Part shown: positions 1 through 7,434 of the stretch, one piece after another
Layout of the letters: the number at the start of each line of letters is the position of its first letter
How positions within the stretch are numbered: the first letter of the stretch is position 1
Source of the DNA: a virus
Length of the DNA stretch: 25,099 nucleotides
Virus record (IMG/VR): IMGVR_UViG_3300042307_000612
Coordinates: 1-25,099 of that record
Strand: one strand, 5' to 3'
The notes under the pieces: model-generated
The model's input: the letters and a program-made list of their open reading frames with translations, nothing else
What the model was told of the DNA's origin: nothing
The model's database searches: none
Program-made: the position numbers and the translations under genes

Positions 1-2
1 AT

Positions 3-590
3 TATGTTAACAACCAATTTGTTAAACAACAACACAGAAAATTAATTAAGTATATCTCGTTACTGTTAGAGCCTGCTGACATTGAGTATAAACTTGCAAC
101 CCATTGGAACTACCATGGTAAATTTGATGAAACTGTGCCCAGATGGATCATGCGTGAGTGGTGCTCATTTTGGATCAATGATCTACTAGAAGCCTCATAC
201 AATCCAATAAGATATCAAGAATTAAATTCAGTGGCTCAATTAACTACCCAAGACATATTTGAAAATTACATAGAACGATTAACTGAAATTGTATCAAAAC
301 TGGAATTGACTTTTACAATTGATTTAAGTATAATACATCAACAGCATGTGAAGTTTTTGTCACTACAAAAACTTCACAATAGCCAATTACGTTGTGAACA
401 ATATGTGCATAATCTTTTAGACGGTAACAATAATGAAATTACAGTGTACAGCATTTTTGACGAAGCATACATACAACACCTATTGAGATTGAACAACCTT
501 GAACTACAATGCAATGGGTTGGATCTTTTTCCTACCACAACACAACAGCTTAGAAATTTAACATATGAAAAGATGCACAATACAAATTAA
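3..590 (+). CDS. Unknown phage protein, 5'-truncated, paralogue of the protein at 9942
   Basis: The frame is open from the first bases of the window, so this is the C-terminal part of a longer protein; the internal GTG at 135 is not needed as a start. About 195 residues are visible, rich in aromatic and aliphatic residues, with no catalytic motif I recognise. The pattern of its last 130 residues resembles the protein encoded at 9942-10694: an REW/REE-containing helix, a segment ending in a Gln-rich helix with a single Cys, and a terminal FDEAYIQH-like stretch comparable to FGIMCGMIQH in the other copy. I infer a paralogous family of unknown function. The stop lies 26 bases inside uvsW, so the two genes are probably coupled. 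The missing N-terminus prevents a firmer call. Confidence 0.7.
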   Translation, partial: YVNNQFVKQQHRKLIKYISLLLEPADIEYKLATHWNYHGKFDETVPRWIMREWCSFWINDLLEASYNPIRYQELNSVAQLTTQDIFENYIERLTEIVSKLELTFTIDLSIIHQQHVKFLSLQKLHNSQLRCEQYVHNLLDGNNNEITVYSIFDEAYIQHLLRLNNLELQCNGLDLFPTTTQQLRNLTYEKMHNTN

Positions 591-2025
591 AGACGAAGTA
601 AACATCAAGATTGAAGGGCTCGAACTTGATGCTCGTCGTGCGCTAGTAAATGCATTTAAGTATGATGTGCCTGGTGCACGTTATTTGCCAGCAGTTAGAC
701 TAGGGCGGTGGGATGGCAAGGTCAGTTACTTTCAACTTGGTGGCAGCACTTATGTAAACTTACTACCTGAGATTATTCCTATATTAGAAAAGTTCAACTA
801 CGACATTGAACTAGATGACCAACGCGAATACTCTACCGTGTTTGACTTTACACAGATCCGAGAGGATTCGTTTGCACACAAGACATGGCCCCAGACACAT
901 CCAATGGCAGGTGAACCTGTGGTGTTGCGTGACTATCAGGTTGAGATCATCAACAACTTCTTGGGCAATCCGCAATGCATACAAGAAGTGGCCACTGGCG
1001 CAGGCAAGACCTTGATCACTGCCGCACTGAGCTTAAGCATAGAAACATATGGACGTAGCATTGTTATTGTACCTAACAAGAGTTTGGTAACACAAACAGA
1101 AGCAGACTACAAGAACCTAGGGCTAGATGTTGGGGTGTACTTTGGTGACCGTAAAGAGCATGGTCGGACACATACAATTTGTACCTGGCAAAGTTTAAAT
1201 GTGCTGATGAAGAACACAAAGAACGGTGTAGCAGATGTTACCATACAGGACTTTATCGAGGACGTGGTATGTGTGATGGTAGACGAAGTACACATGGCCA
1301 AGGCAGATGCACTCAAATCCTTGTTGACAGGCATCATGGCTAGAGTGCCGATTCGATGGGGATTGACCGGAACTGTGCCCAAAGAGCCGTTTGAATTCCA
1401 AGCATTAAAATGCAGCCTTGGCCCTGTTATTAGCCAACTCAGCGCAAGCGAACTACAGGATCGTGGTGTGCTGGCACAGTGTCATGTGAACATTGTACAG
1501 TTGGTGGACCACGCAGAGTTCTCAAATTATCAAAGTGAGTTGAAGTTCTTGTTGGAAGAGCCAGACAGACTCACTGCCATTGCCAACTTGGTGTCACATG
1601 TTAACGACACAGGCAATACACTTGTATTGGTGGACCGTGTAGCAGCCGGTCATGCTTTGATTGAACGCCTGGGCGATCGAGCAGTGTTTGTATCAGGTGC
1701 AACTAAAGCAGGAGCAAGACAAGATGAATATGACGAAGTGGCCACCAGTACTGGCAAGATTATTGTGGCGACTTACGGTGTGGCCGCTGTGGGTATTAAT
1801 ATTCCAAGGATTTTTAATCTGGTTCTTCTTGAACCCGGAAAGAGCTTTGTCCGTGTTATACAGTCAATTGGGCGCGGCATTAGAAAAGCGGAAGACAAAG
1901 ACCATGTAGAGATCTGGGATATAACCAGTACCTGTAAGTTTGCCAAACGACATCTAACTAAACGTAAAGTATTTTATCGAGATGCAAACTATCCGTTCTC
2001 TCAGGAAAAACTAGAGTGGAAGTGA
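565..2025 (+). CDS. uvsW: UvsW-like DNA/RNA helicase (superfamily 2)
   Basis: An SF2 helicase of 486 residues, close to the about 500 of T4 UvsW, which unwinds branched DNA and R-loops and helps the switch from origin- to recombination-dependent replication. The N-terminal 100 residues carry the small UvsW substrate-binding domain, with an RLGRWDGKV segment matching the RYGNWDG region of T4 UvsW. Walker A is ATGAGKT (K148), motif II is DEVH (240-243), motif III is GLTGT, and motif VI is QSIGRGIRK (about 433-441) with both arginines. The ATG at 565 overlaps the preceding gene by 26 bases and leaves an intact N-terminal domain. The last bases overlap the GTG start of the next gene. Function is confident from motif order and the UvsW-specific N-terminus. 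Confidence 0.95.
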   Translation: MKRCTIQIKDEVNIKIEGLELDARRALVNAFKYDVPGARYLPAVRLGRWDGKVSYFQLGGSTYVNLLPEIIPILEKFNYDIELDDQREYSTVFDFTQIREDSFAHKTWPQTHPMAGEPVVLRDYQVEIINNFLGNPQCIQEVATGAGKTLITAALSLSIETYGRSIVIVPNKSLVTQTEADYKNLGLDVGVYFGDRKEHGRTHTICTWQSLNVLMKNTKNGVADVTIQDFIEDVVCVMVDEVHMAKADALKSLLTGIMARVPIRWGLTGTVPKEPFEFQALKCSLGPVISQLSASELQDRGVLAQCHVNIVQLVDHAEFSNYQSELKFLLEEPDRLTAIANLVSHVNDTGNTLVLVDRVAAGHALIERLGDRAVFVSGATKAGARQDEYDEVATSTGKIIVATYGVAAVGINIPRIFNLVLLEPGKSFVRVIQSIGRGIRKAEDKDHVEIWDITSTCKFAKRHLTKRKVFYRDANYPFSQEKLEWK

Positions 2026-2666
2026 CTAGGCCCAAATTGTTAATAGTCGGAGACAGCTTTTTTTCTATAGATGCTAAGTTTCCAGGCCAACATTGGTCAG
2101 AAATGCTGCCTGACTATGAAGTAATAAATTATGCATACCCGGGAAATTCCATTGGCATAATACTACATGATCTAATTAACGGCCTAAAGCACAGTCCCGA
2201 CGCTGTGGTCATTGGGTTCACTGGCCCAGGCAGGATTGAATTTGAAAACACACATGTCGCGGTTAATCGACAGTGGATAACCAATCAACACCAGCATCTG
2301 CTAAATCAGGACCAGAAATTGTTAATGACCTTGCGTCAGTCGTTAACAAACCCAGTTTGGGAAAACTTTGGTGCATTTTGGCAAATTGTTGGCGCTTTGT
2401 CTGTATTAAAGAATCGGAATATTCCTTTTGTGTACTCGATGGGTATATATCAACAGTTAATAGCAGTCACTGAACTGTTGACACGGAACAGTGACATAGT
2501 AAACACCCAATTCTCTAGATTTGAATCGCATGCATTAAATTTGAATTTAGCAACATACCCGCTAGAGCTACAAACAAAATCGCCGCTGTTTCATGTTCCC
2601 GACGGTGCCTGGCAAAGTCAATTTGCAGCCGAAGTAAAAGAAAAACTAAAAACACTTGACATTTGA
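2016..2666 (+). CDS. SGNH-hydrolase-like protein
   Basis: A 216-residue protein whose N-terminus, LLIVGDSFFS, is block I of the SGNH/GDSL esterase fold (nucleophile Ser after Gly-Asp). It is followed by a block II-like AYPGNSIG and a block III region, VVIGFTGPGR. The usual C-terminal DxxH catalytic pair is not clear: the matching place reads VPDGAWQ, with Trp where His is expected. So the fold is likely, but the enzyme activity is doubtful. It starts at GTG 2016, overlapping uvsW by 10 bases; GTG 2022 is an alternative. A second SGNH-like protein at 10685 shares the arrangement, including a Pro-x-Arg after block III. Family members cleave esters on sugars, lipids or glycans; no substrate can be named here. 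Confidence 0.65.
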   Translation: MEVTRPKLLIVGDSFFSIDAKFPGQHWSEMLPDYEVINYAYPGNSIGIILHDLINGLKHSPDAVVIGFTGPGRIEFENTHVAVNRQWITNQHQHLLNQDQKLLMTLRQSLTNPVWENFGAFWQIVGALSVLKNRNIPFVYSMGIYQQLIAVTELLTRNSDIVNTQFSRFESHALNLNLATYPLELQTKSPLFHVPDGAWQSQFAAEVKEKLKTLDI

Positions 2667-2684
2667 CCGCATATACTATATTAT
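2656..2684 (+). promoter_or_regulatory. Sigma70-type promoter, leaderless
   Basis: A consensus -35 TTGACA (2656-2661) is separated by 17 bases from TATTAT (2679-2684), one base from the consensus -10. Overlapping TATACT and TATATT alternatives lie in the same tract. Six bases separate the -10 from the ATG at 2691, so transcription should begin at or within a base or two of the start codon, leaving no room for a Shine-Dalgarno sequence. Confidence 0.75.
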
Positions 2685-2690
2685 ACTTAC

Positions 2691-3191
2691 ATGAGAATAC
2701 TAACACTAGATAACACAGCATTCGACCTTGACCATCTTCCAGAAGAAGTTGAAGACATGAGATTTGCTATATTTGACAACAGTGATCCCAAGGATCCAGA
2801 CTATCATTACATTCCGCTTATCTTTTTAGAAAGTTTTAATGCTCCTGCGCTGGTGTTACAAATTGGTGAACACAAAATACGCATGCCCATGGACTGGCAG
2901 ATACTAATTGGCGAACCTGAAGTAGGCGACCTTGAAGTGCTTCCATTGACCAGTATCAACGACCGTGGCTTTAAGGTATTTCAGTTTAATCCATTAAGCA
3001 GTTTTCGACCGAGTTTTCCAACTGTTGAAATTATAGACGTGTATCATGAAGTGGCCTGGTATGCTCCTAAGTTAAAAAATGGACAGATGTTGTGTATTCC
3101 GCTGAGTGATGACCCCAAGCCGGACTGTGTGTATTTTGTCAAAGATATCAGTCGTAACTGTGAGATTGTAGACTATCAAAAGGCCTGGTGA
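2691..3191 (+). CDS. Conserved-looking phage protein of unknown function
   Basis: A 166-residue acidic protein with no motif I recognise. It is mostly predicted beta-strand-like, with alternating hydrophobic residues, and has no membrane segment or signal peptide. It is the first gene of a transcription unit with its own sigma70-type promoter, and its stop overlaps the ATG of the gp62-like gene (TGATG). The unit continues into a zinc-finger protein and a DNA polymerase III alpha relative. Position therefore suggests an early role in or near DNA replication; this is inferred from context only. The start is fixed by the promoter, because the ATG lies at the expected transcription start. Confidence 0.75.
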   Translation: MRILTLDNTAFDLDHLPEEVEDMRFAIFDNSDPKDPDYHYIPLIFLESFNAPALVLQIGEHKIRMPMDWQILIGEPEVGDLEVLPLTSINDRGFKVFQFNPLSSFRPSFPTVEIIDVYHEVAWYAPKLKNGQMLCIPLSDDPKPDCVYFVKDISRNCEIVDYQKAW

Positions 3192-3640
3192 TGAGTGATA
3201 AACTAAACATTGCCAACGAGATGCGACAGTTTGATCGCAAGGATCGTAATTTTTATAAAGATTTAACAGACGAAGAACGTAAAAAATTCTCAAACTATCT
3301 TATGATACGGTGGGGCAGTTCAGTTGAAGGATCAAGAGAACTGCAAGAGTTTTATCTTATTGCTACTAATGAACGCTTCAACAAACATTTCTTTGCACTG
3401 AGCCGGCATCCGGAACTGCAATGGCTGTGTGCCACCACTGTCAGTCCTGACATGGGCACACCCAGACACACCTGGATTGCTCCTAAGAAAAAAGAACCCG
3501 GTGCTAGTAGTATACGCAAACAGTTGGCAGAACTGTACCCACATTTAAAAGATGATGACATTGCGGTGCTGGCGTCGATTACTACTAAAAAAGAAATCGA
3601 CGAGCACTTGAAGTTATCGGGGCAAGAAACTAAAAAATGA
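3191..3640 (+). CDS. 62: Probable clamp-loader small subunit (gp62-like)
   Basis: A 149-residue protein that I read as the phage clamp-loader small subunit, which works with gp44 to load the gp45 clamp for the replicative polymerase. The support is a pattern remembered from marine T4-like gp62 proteins. A KKFSNYLMIRW segment parallels KKYSPWVINR. It is followed by an ATNERFNKHF helix resembling the ANEMN helix, a basic RHTWIAPKKK segment resembling KRFSKW, and a C-terminal helical region ending KEIDEHLK. The GTG at 3188 is possible, but the ATG at 3191 forms the usual TGATG coupling with the gene before it. gp44 and gp45 are not in this window, so synteny cannot confirm the call. Confidence 0.6.
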   Translation: MSDKLNIANEMRQFDRKDRNFYKDLTDEERKKFSNYLMIRWGSSVEGSRELQEFYLIATNERFNKHFFALSRHPELQWLCATTVSPDMGTPRHTWIAPKKKEPGASSIRKQLAELYPHLKDDDIAVLASITTKKEIDEHLKLSGQETKK

Positions 3641-4311
3641 GTTACACCTGTCAGTATTGTCGGAAAGACTTTGTCAAAGAAACAAGCCTGACTGTGCATA
3701 GTTGTGAGCCGCGACGTCGACGCATGGAACGAGCAGAGCGTGGTGTGGAACTGGGCTTTCAAGCGTACATTAAGTTCTACGAAATGACACAAGGCAGTGC
3801 TAAACTAAAGACATTTGATGACTTTGCTGACTCACCTTACTACCGAGCATTTGTCAAGTTTGGTCGCTACTGTGTGGCCACACGTGCCATTAACCCTGCA
3901 CGTTTTATGGAATGGGTACTGAAACAAAACAAAAAGATTGATCACTGGTGCCGTGATGCTGTGTACACAGAATACTTGATATATTATTTGCAAGTAGAAA
4001 ACATCAACGATGCCTTGGCTCGTGCAATGGAATACGGAATTGACTGGGCAGAGAAAACAGGCAATCCTGCTCAGGATTGTTTACGCTATGGTGGTACCAA
4101 TGCCACTGTGTATGCAGTGACAACAGGACGTATCAGTCCTTGGGTAATTTACAACAGTGAATCTGGGCAACGGTTTTTAAGCACATTAGATACTGGTCAA
4201 ATTGCCATGGTATGGCCATACATTGACTCGGATGTATGGCAAAAAAAGTTCAGTGACTACACGGCAGATCAAGAGTACGCCAAAGAAATATTAACGCAGG
4301 CAGGTTGGTAA
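3637..4311 (+). CDS. Zinc-finger protein of unknown function
   Basis: A 224-residue protein. Residues 5-23 match the classical zinc-finger spacing C-x2-C-x3-F-x5-L-x2-H, but the fourth ligand is Cys one residue later (H21-x-C23) instead of a distant His, giving a C2HC finger. An Arg-rich stretch (CEPRRRRMERAE) follows and may contact nucleic acid. The remaining 190 residues are helical-looking, rich in Tyr and Trp, and unlike any domain I know. Its start overlaps the gp62-like stop (ATGA), and its stop overlaps the ATG of the polymerase III alpha relative (TAATG). The three would be translated together, suggesting a DNA-related accessory role, possibly with its downstream partner. That link is inference. 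Confidence 0.75.
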   Translation: MSYTCQYCRKDFVKETSLTVHSCEPRRRRMERAERGVELGFQAYIKFYEMTQGSAKLKTFDDFADSPYYRAFVKFGRYCVATRAINPARFMEWVLKQNKKIDHWCRDAVYTEYLIYYLQVENINDALARAMEYGIDWAEKTGNPAQDCLRYGGTNATVYAVTTGRISPWVIYNSESGQRFLSTLDTGQIAMVWPYIDSDVWQKKFSDYTADQEYAKEILTQAGW

Positions 4312-4889
4312 TGAGTGCAGATATCGACATTGATTTTGCAGATCGCAATCAACTGCTGGAGTTAATCCAGCATACGCCTGCACGTCAAACTGTGCAAGAA
4401 CAAGTTCGTCGTCATAACTCTGGTGTGTATGTAACAGACATTCCGCAGGATCCTGTGAATCGTTGTGCGGCCATCGACTACGAAGCTGCCGAACAACTGG
4501 GTTATTTTAAAATTGACCTGTTAAACATGAGTGTTTATCAGTTGATTACCAGTCCAGAACACTATGCCACAGCAGTGGCCACAGAGCCTACTTGGAGTCG
4601 ACTGTGGCAAGAACCAGAATGGGCAAAACAACTAGCACACGTTGGCAACTATACAGACCTGCTGAGCGCAATGCGCCCGGATAGTATTCCAAGAATGGCA
4701 GCGTTTATCAGTATCATTCGTCCGGGCAAAGCACATTTGCAACGACAGCCTTGGGACGTGGTATTCGACTCTGTGTGGGACGGTGATGAAAGTCGCGGCT
4801 ACACATTTAAGAAAAGCCACGCAATCTCTTACGCAGCCTTGGTAGCATTACACATGAACCTGCTCAGTCCATCCGTCGCACAAGTGTGA
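4311..4889 (+). CDS. Miniature DNA polymerase III alpha (DnaE/PolC palm) homologue
   Basis: A 192-residue protein with short blocks in the same order as the palm of bacterial DNA polymerase III alpha. DIDIDF (residues 4-9) matches the PDFDVDF block carrying E. coli D401/D403. RRHNSGVYV (33-41) matches GKHAGGVVI. AIDYEAAEQLGYFKIDLLN (54-72) matches the block with K553 and D555. MRPDSIPRMAAFISIIRPG (121-139) matches the PD..M..LVALFRPG block, and FKKSHAISYAALVA (166-179) matches FNKSHSAAYALVS. All three catalytic aspartates are kept (D6, D8, D69). PHP domain, most of the fingers, beta-clamp-binding and OB domains are absent, against about 1,160 residues in DnaE. The ATG at 4311 overlaps the previous stop; TTG 4305 is an alternative. 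Its 3' end overlaps the convergent gene by 26 bases. Whether it polymerises DNA is unknown. Confidence 0.85.
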   Translation: MSADIDIDFADRNQLLELIQHTPARQTVQEQVRRHNSGVYVTDIPQDPVNRCAAIDYEAAEQLGYFKIDLLNMSVYQLITSPEHYATAVATEPTWSRLWQEPEWAKQLAHVGNYTDLLSAMRPDSIPRMAAFISIIRPGKAHLQRQPWDVVFDSVWDGDESRGYTFKKSHAISYAALVALHMNLLSPSVAQV

Positions 4890-5241
4890 TACTTTTGCGT
4901 TTGCCTTTTTTCAGTGCAATATCAGCAAGGCTACAAATAGGCCCGTGAAGTATTTCCAAGTCTTTGTTGGCAAATGTGCGGAGACAAGGACGGAATACAT
5001 CCCAGTCTTTCTTGAGGAAGATGTTGATGGGAATACTTCTATTACTTTCCCACCACCAAGCATTGGCCAACTCCAGGAACCGTTGCTTTAGTGCAGGGTC
5101 GTGTATGCTGCCAAAGTCGTATATGGTGGTAACTGACACGTCTTGATTCTGCACAATACCCACATACTCCGTGGAAGCATATACACACAGTGTAATAAAG
5201 GGGTATTGTTCGCTGAGTTTAGTAAAGATATCATTGGCCAT
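4864..5241 (-). CDS. Unknown late protein on the opposite strand
   Basis: A 125-residue protein and the only convincing gene on the minus strand. Its reality is supported by a perfect TATAAATA late-promoter octamer six bases upstream of the ATG, by coding that fills the space between two plus-strand genes, and by a protein-like composition (WWWESNRSIPINIFLK, then a basic C-terminus KKGKRKSITLVRR). No domain is recognised, and there is no signal peptide or membrane segment. It converges on the polymerase III alpha relative, overlapping it by 26 bases, and diverges from the BppU-like gene with both late promoters in a 68-base gap. Late expression suggests a role in virion assembly or the end of infection, but that is inference. 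Confidence 0.8.
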   Translation of the reverse strand: MANDIFTKLSEQYPFITLCVYASTEYVGIVQNQDVSVTTIYDFGSIHDPALKQRFLELANAWWWESNRSIPINIFLKKDWDVFRPCLRTFANKDLEILHGPICSLADIALKKGKRKSITLVRRMD

Positions 5242-5247
5242 CGGTGG

Positions 5248-5255
5248 TATTTATA
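5248..5255 (-). promoter_or_regulatory. Late promoter TATAAATA, minus strand, leaderless
   Basis: Read on the minus strand, this is the exact T4 late-promoter octamer TATAAATA, recognised in T4 by the gp55 sigma factor. Only six bases separate it from the ATG of the minus-strand gene (first base 5241), so the transcript should start at or beside the start codon. Confidence 0.8.
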
Positions 5256-5295
5256 CCTTGAGTTTTTGGCTAAATTTAAAGGTTATCTTTTGTCG

Positions 5296-5302
5296 CTAAA
5301 TA
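5296..5302 (+). promoter_or_regulatory. Late promoter CTAAATA, plus strand, leaderless
   Basis: The TAAATA core (5297-5302) ends seven bases before the ATG at 5310. It faces away from the minus-strand late promoter 42 bases earlier, making a compact divergent late control region. No Shine-Dalgarno sequence fits between the expected start site and the ATG. Confidence 0.6.
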
Positions 5303-5309
5303 CTGTCAT

Positions 5310-6419
5310 ATGTATTCAACCACTGCTTACCTTTACCAACAAGTAACTCGAGTTATTGTAGTCGACACCAGTGGTGCTTATTTCAATTTGAGGTACAATC
5401 CTGTGTATGCTAAAAAACTAACAATTAACAAAGGTGTTGACAATGTGATCTTGTTTGAGTTCATCAATCAAGACGAAAAACCCGTGAATATCACAGGCAG
5501 CACACTGACATTTAGAATGGTTAGCCAGAATGGCGATGCGTTATTGGTTCAAAAAGAAATGGTTGTTATCAATGCACAGTATGGCCGCGCCAAAGTAACA
5601 CTAACCACAGCAGAACTTGACACAGTGTTGGCACAGCCCGCTGCCTACAGCATCATGAGAGCCAGCGGTAATCTAATAGAAGCAGTGTACACAGATGCAC
5701 AATCGGGTGCTCGTGCTCCGCTTGATGTGGTAGACAGTGTGTATCCTCAGTACGTGCCCAGTGCCAATTTGACAATTCCCACAACAGAAATCACAGCTCA
5801 GGTCAGTTATGGTGGGTCCAGCAGTAGTGTATACCCGGATTGGGCACTAAATGCTGGCAGCTCAATCAACAACTACAGCCCTTACCAACCAACTGAATTC
5901 TACAGCAGTTTCATTGAACCAGTTGGCGCGGTAACCACAATACAAATGGACTTGCTTGGCTACACAGGTACAATCAAGGCCCAGGCCGCAGAGAACTATC
6001 AAAGCATCTGGTACAATGTGACAGAATCCACGCAGTATCTAAACAGAACTGAAACCATTTACATGAACGTGATTGGATGGCATCCAATACTGCGTTTGTG
6101 TTTTAACAACAGTATATACACAACAGGCACAAATGGTCAAGCAATGGGCAACCCAGGTCAGGCCACTGCCACAGTGGCCAATGGCATTGTCACAGGAGTC
6201 ACTGTTTCTAACCCAGGTTTTGGTTATTTGGCTCCACCCCTGATTGAGTTTGTAGGCGAAGGCGCCGGTGCCGTTGCCACTGCTAGTATATCAGGCAGTT
6301 CAATCAGTGGCATTACACTGGTCACTGGTGGTTCTGGATACCGTCCTGTTCCTCCTACCATGCAGTCAGTGCAGGTGCTTGTTTCCACAGGACGTGTGGT
6401 AAACTTGAAGTACCGGTAA
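5310..6419 (+). CDS. Virion protein with BppU-like N-terminus and C-terminal YxxPP repeats
   Basis: A 369-residue protein. Residues about 30-110 (LTINKGVDNVILFEFINQD, then PVNITGSTLTFRM) have the look of the N-terminal domain of BppU-type baseplate proteins: a short beta-sandwich that anchors receptor-binding parts. A low-complexity Ser/Gly/Tyr-rich middle follows. The last 80 residues hold two degenerate Gly-rich beta repeats, each with a GxGY element followed by Pro-Pro (FGYLAPP and SGYRPVPP). These repeats are frequent in marine phage tail and fibre proteins. It has its own late promoter and stands alone between it and the primase promoter, fitting a structural gene. Baseplate, neck or fibre location cannot be told apart from sequence. 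Confidence 0.65.
   Translation: MYSTTAYLYQQVTRVIVVDTSGAYFNLRYNPVYAKKLTINKGVDNVILFEFINQDEKPVNITGSTLTFRMVSQNGDALLVQKEMVVINAQYGRAKVTLTTAELDTVLAQPAAYSIMRASGNLIEAVYTDAQSGARAPLDVVDSVYPQYVPSANLTIPTTEITAQVSYGGSSSSVYPDWALNAGSSINNYSPYQPTEFYSSFIEPVGAVTTIQMDLLGYTGTIKAQAAENYQSIWYNVTESTQYLNRTETIYMNVIGWHPILRLCFNNSIYTTGTNGQAMGNPGQATATVANGIVTGVTVSNPGFGYLAPPLIEFVGEGAGAVATASISGSSISGITLVTGGSGYRPVPPTMQSVQVLVSTGRVVNLKYR
6160..6365 (+). repeat. Two degenerate Gly-rich YxxPP protein repeats
   Basis: Two consecutive coding repeats of about 33 residues. Each has an Ala/Thr/Val strand, a GxxVTGVTV- or SISGITL-like strand, then Gly-Tyr and Pro-Pro. The DNA copies have diverged, so the repeat is visible mainly in the protein. 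Confidence 0.55.
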
Positions 6420-6430
6420 GCCAAAACAAG

Positions 6431-6459
6431 TTGCATTGTCTTAAAAAAAGTGTTACAAT
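6431..6459 (+). promoter_or_regulatory. Sigma70-type promoter of the primase gene, leaderless
   Basis: TTGCAT (6431-6436), a 17-base spacer, and TACAAT (6454-6459). Six bases then separate the -10 from the ATG at 6466, so the predicted first transcribed base is the A of the start codon. It sits in the 46-base gap after the virion gene and would reset transcription from late to early-type for the primase-helicase genes. Confidence 0.75.
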
Positions 6460-6465
6460 AGTAGC

Positions 6466-7434
6466 ATGATTGACGTGTTGGCATTTTTACCAGGCAAAAG
6501 AAAACAGTCTAGTTCTGGGTGGATTTCCTTCAACGCACCTTGTTGCGTACACACTGGCAACACACCTGATCGTCGTGGACGTGGTGGTATCAAACTGTCT
6601 GAACAGGGCTGGAGTTATCATTGTTTTAACTGTGGCTATACTGCAAGTTTTATTCTTGGACGCAATATCGGATTCAAAGCACGACGTTTGCTAGAATGGA
6701 TAGGCGTTCCTGAAAACGATATCAATCAGATCAATCTTGAAAGTATGCGCCATCGCAGTATGGAAGGCATGATAGAAGATCGTCAGCGTGTGTGGAACAA
6801 CACAGCGCCTATTGAATTTACGGAAACAGAGTTGCCAGAATTTGTAGATTTTGTAACACCAGCGACGCCTGATCAATGGGCATATCTGCGCAGCCGGCAT
6901 GTACCCAACGACTATCCCATAATGGTAGCTGCCACAACACGAGCAGGAGTAGTTGTTCCATTTACATACAACAATCAAGTGGTAGGCAGCACCGTACGTT
7001 TCTTAGACGATCGTAATCCACGTTACATTAATGACATGCAGAAAGGCTATGTGTTTGGTGTAGATCTACAACAAGCAGGATGGCAACATGTGATTGTGAC
7101 AGAAGGTATCTTTGATGCACTCTGTATCAGTGGCATGGCTGTGATGCACAACGAAGTAAGTGATGATCAAGCAAGACTAATACGCAGTCTAGGACGCAAT
7201 GTTGTTGTGGTGCCGGACCAAGATACTGCAGGCGTAGAATTAATTGACCGTGCTGTGGAACTAGGATGGAGTGTGAGTATTCCAGACTGGCCAGCAGGCG
7301 TTAAAGATATCAACGATGCTGTGAAACTCTGGGGCAAGTTAACAACACTGCTAACTATAATGCAATCGAGTGAGAGCAGTCGAATTAAAATAGAACTAAG
7401 GAAGAAGCAACTTGTTAAAAGATTACGGACTTGA
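6466..7434 (+). CDS. 61: DNA primase (gp61-like)
   Basis: A 322-residue primase, close to the T4 gp61 length of about 340; it makes RNA primers for lagging-strand synthesis in complex with gp41. The N-terminus has a zinc-binding module: C26 or C27 and H29, then C53-x2-C56 in a YHCFNCGY ribbon. The C-terminal half is a TOPRIM domain. It has the catalytic Glu in VIVTEGIFDAL (about residue 212) and the DxD pair in VVVVPDQDTAG (about 250), followed by a KDINDAV tail typical of DnaG-type primases. The start is set by the promoter immediately upstream. The 3' end overlaps the helicase start by 23 bases, fitting the primosome partnership. Confidence 0.93.
   Translation: MIDVLAFLPGKRKQSSSGWISFNAPCCVHTGNTPDRRGRGGIKLSEQGWSYHCFNCGYTASFILGRNIGFKARRLLEWIGVPENDINQINLESMRHRSMEGMIEDRQRVWNNTAPIEFTETELPEFVDFVTPATPDQWAYLRSRHVPNDYPIMVAATTRAGVVVPFTYNNQVVGSTVRFLDDRNPRYINDMQKGYVFGVDLQQAGWQHVIVTEGIFDALCISGMAVMHNEVSDDQARLIRSLGRNVVVVPDQDTAGVELIDRAVELGWSVSIPDWPAGVKDINDAVKLWGKLTTLLTIMQSSESSRIKIELRKKQLVKRLRT
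7397..7402 (+). promoter_or_regulatory. Ribosome-binding site deciding a TTG start
   Basis: TAAGGA, followed by GAAG, lies nine bases upstream of the TTG at 7412 and inside the primase coding sequence. No ATG in the helicase frame is better placed, so this site supports the TTG as the real start of the helicase. Confidence 0.65.

Noticed and set aside
5143-5346. Plus-strand open frame between the reverse gene and the BppU-like gene
   Set aside because: It runs over both late promoters and into the start of the BppU-like gene in another frame; composition is not protein-like and there is no ribosome-binding site.
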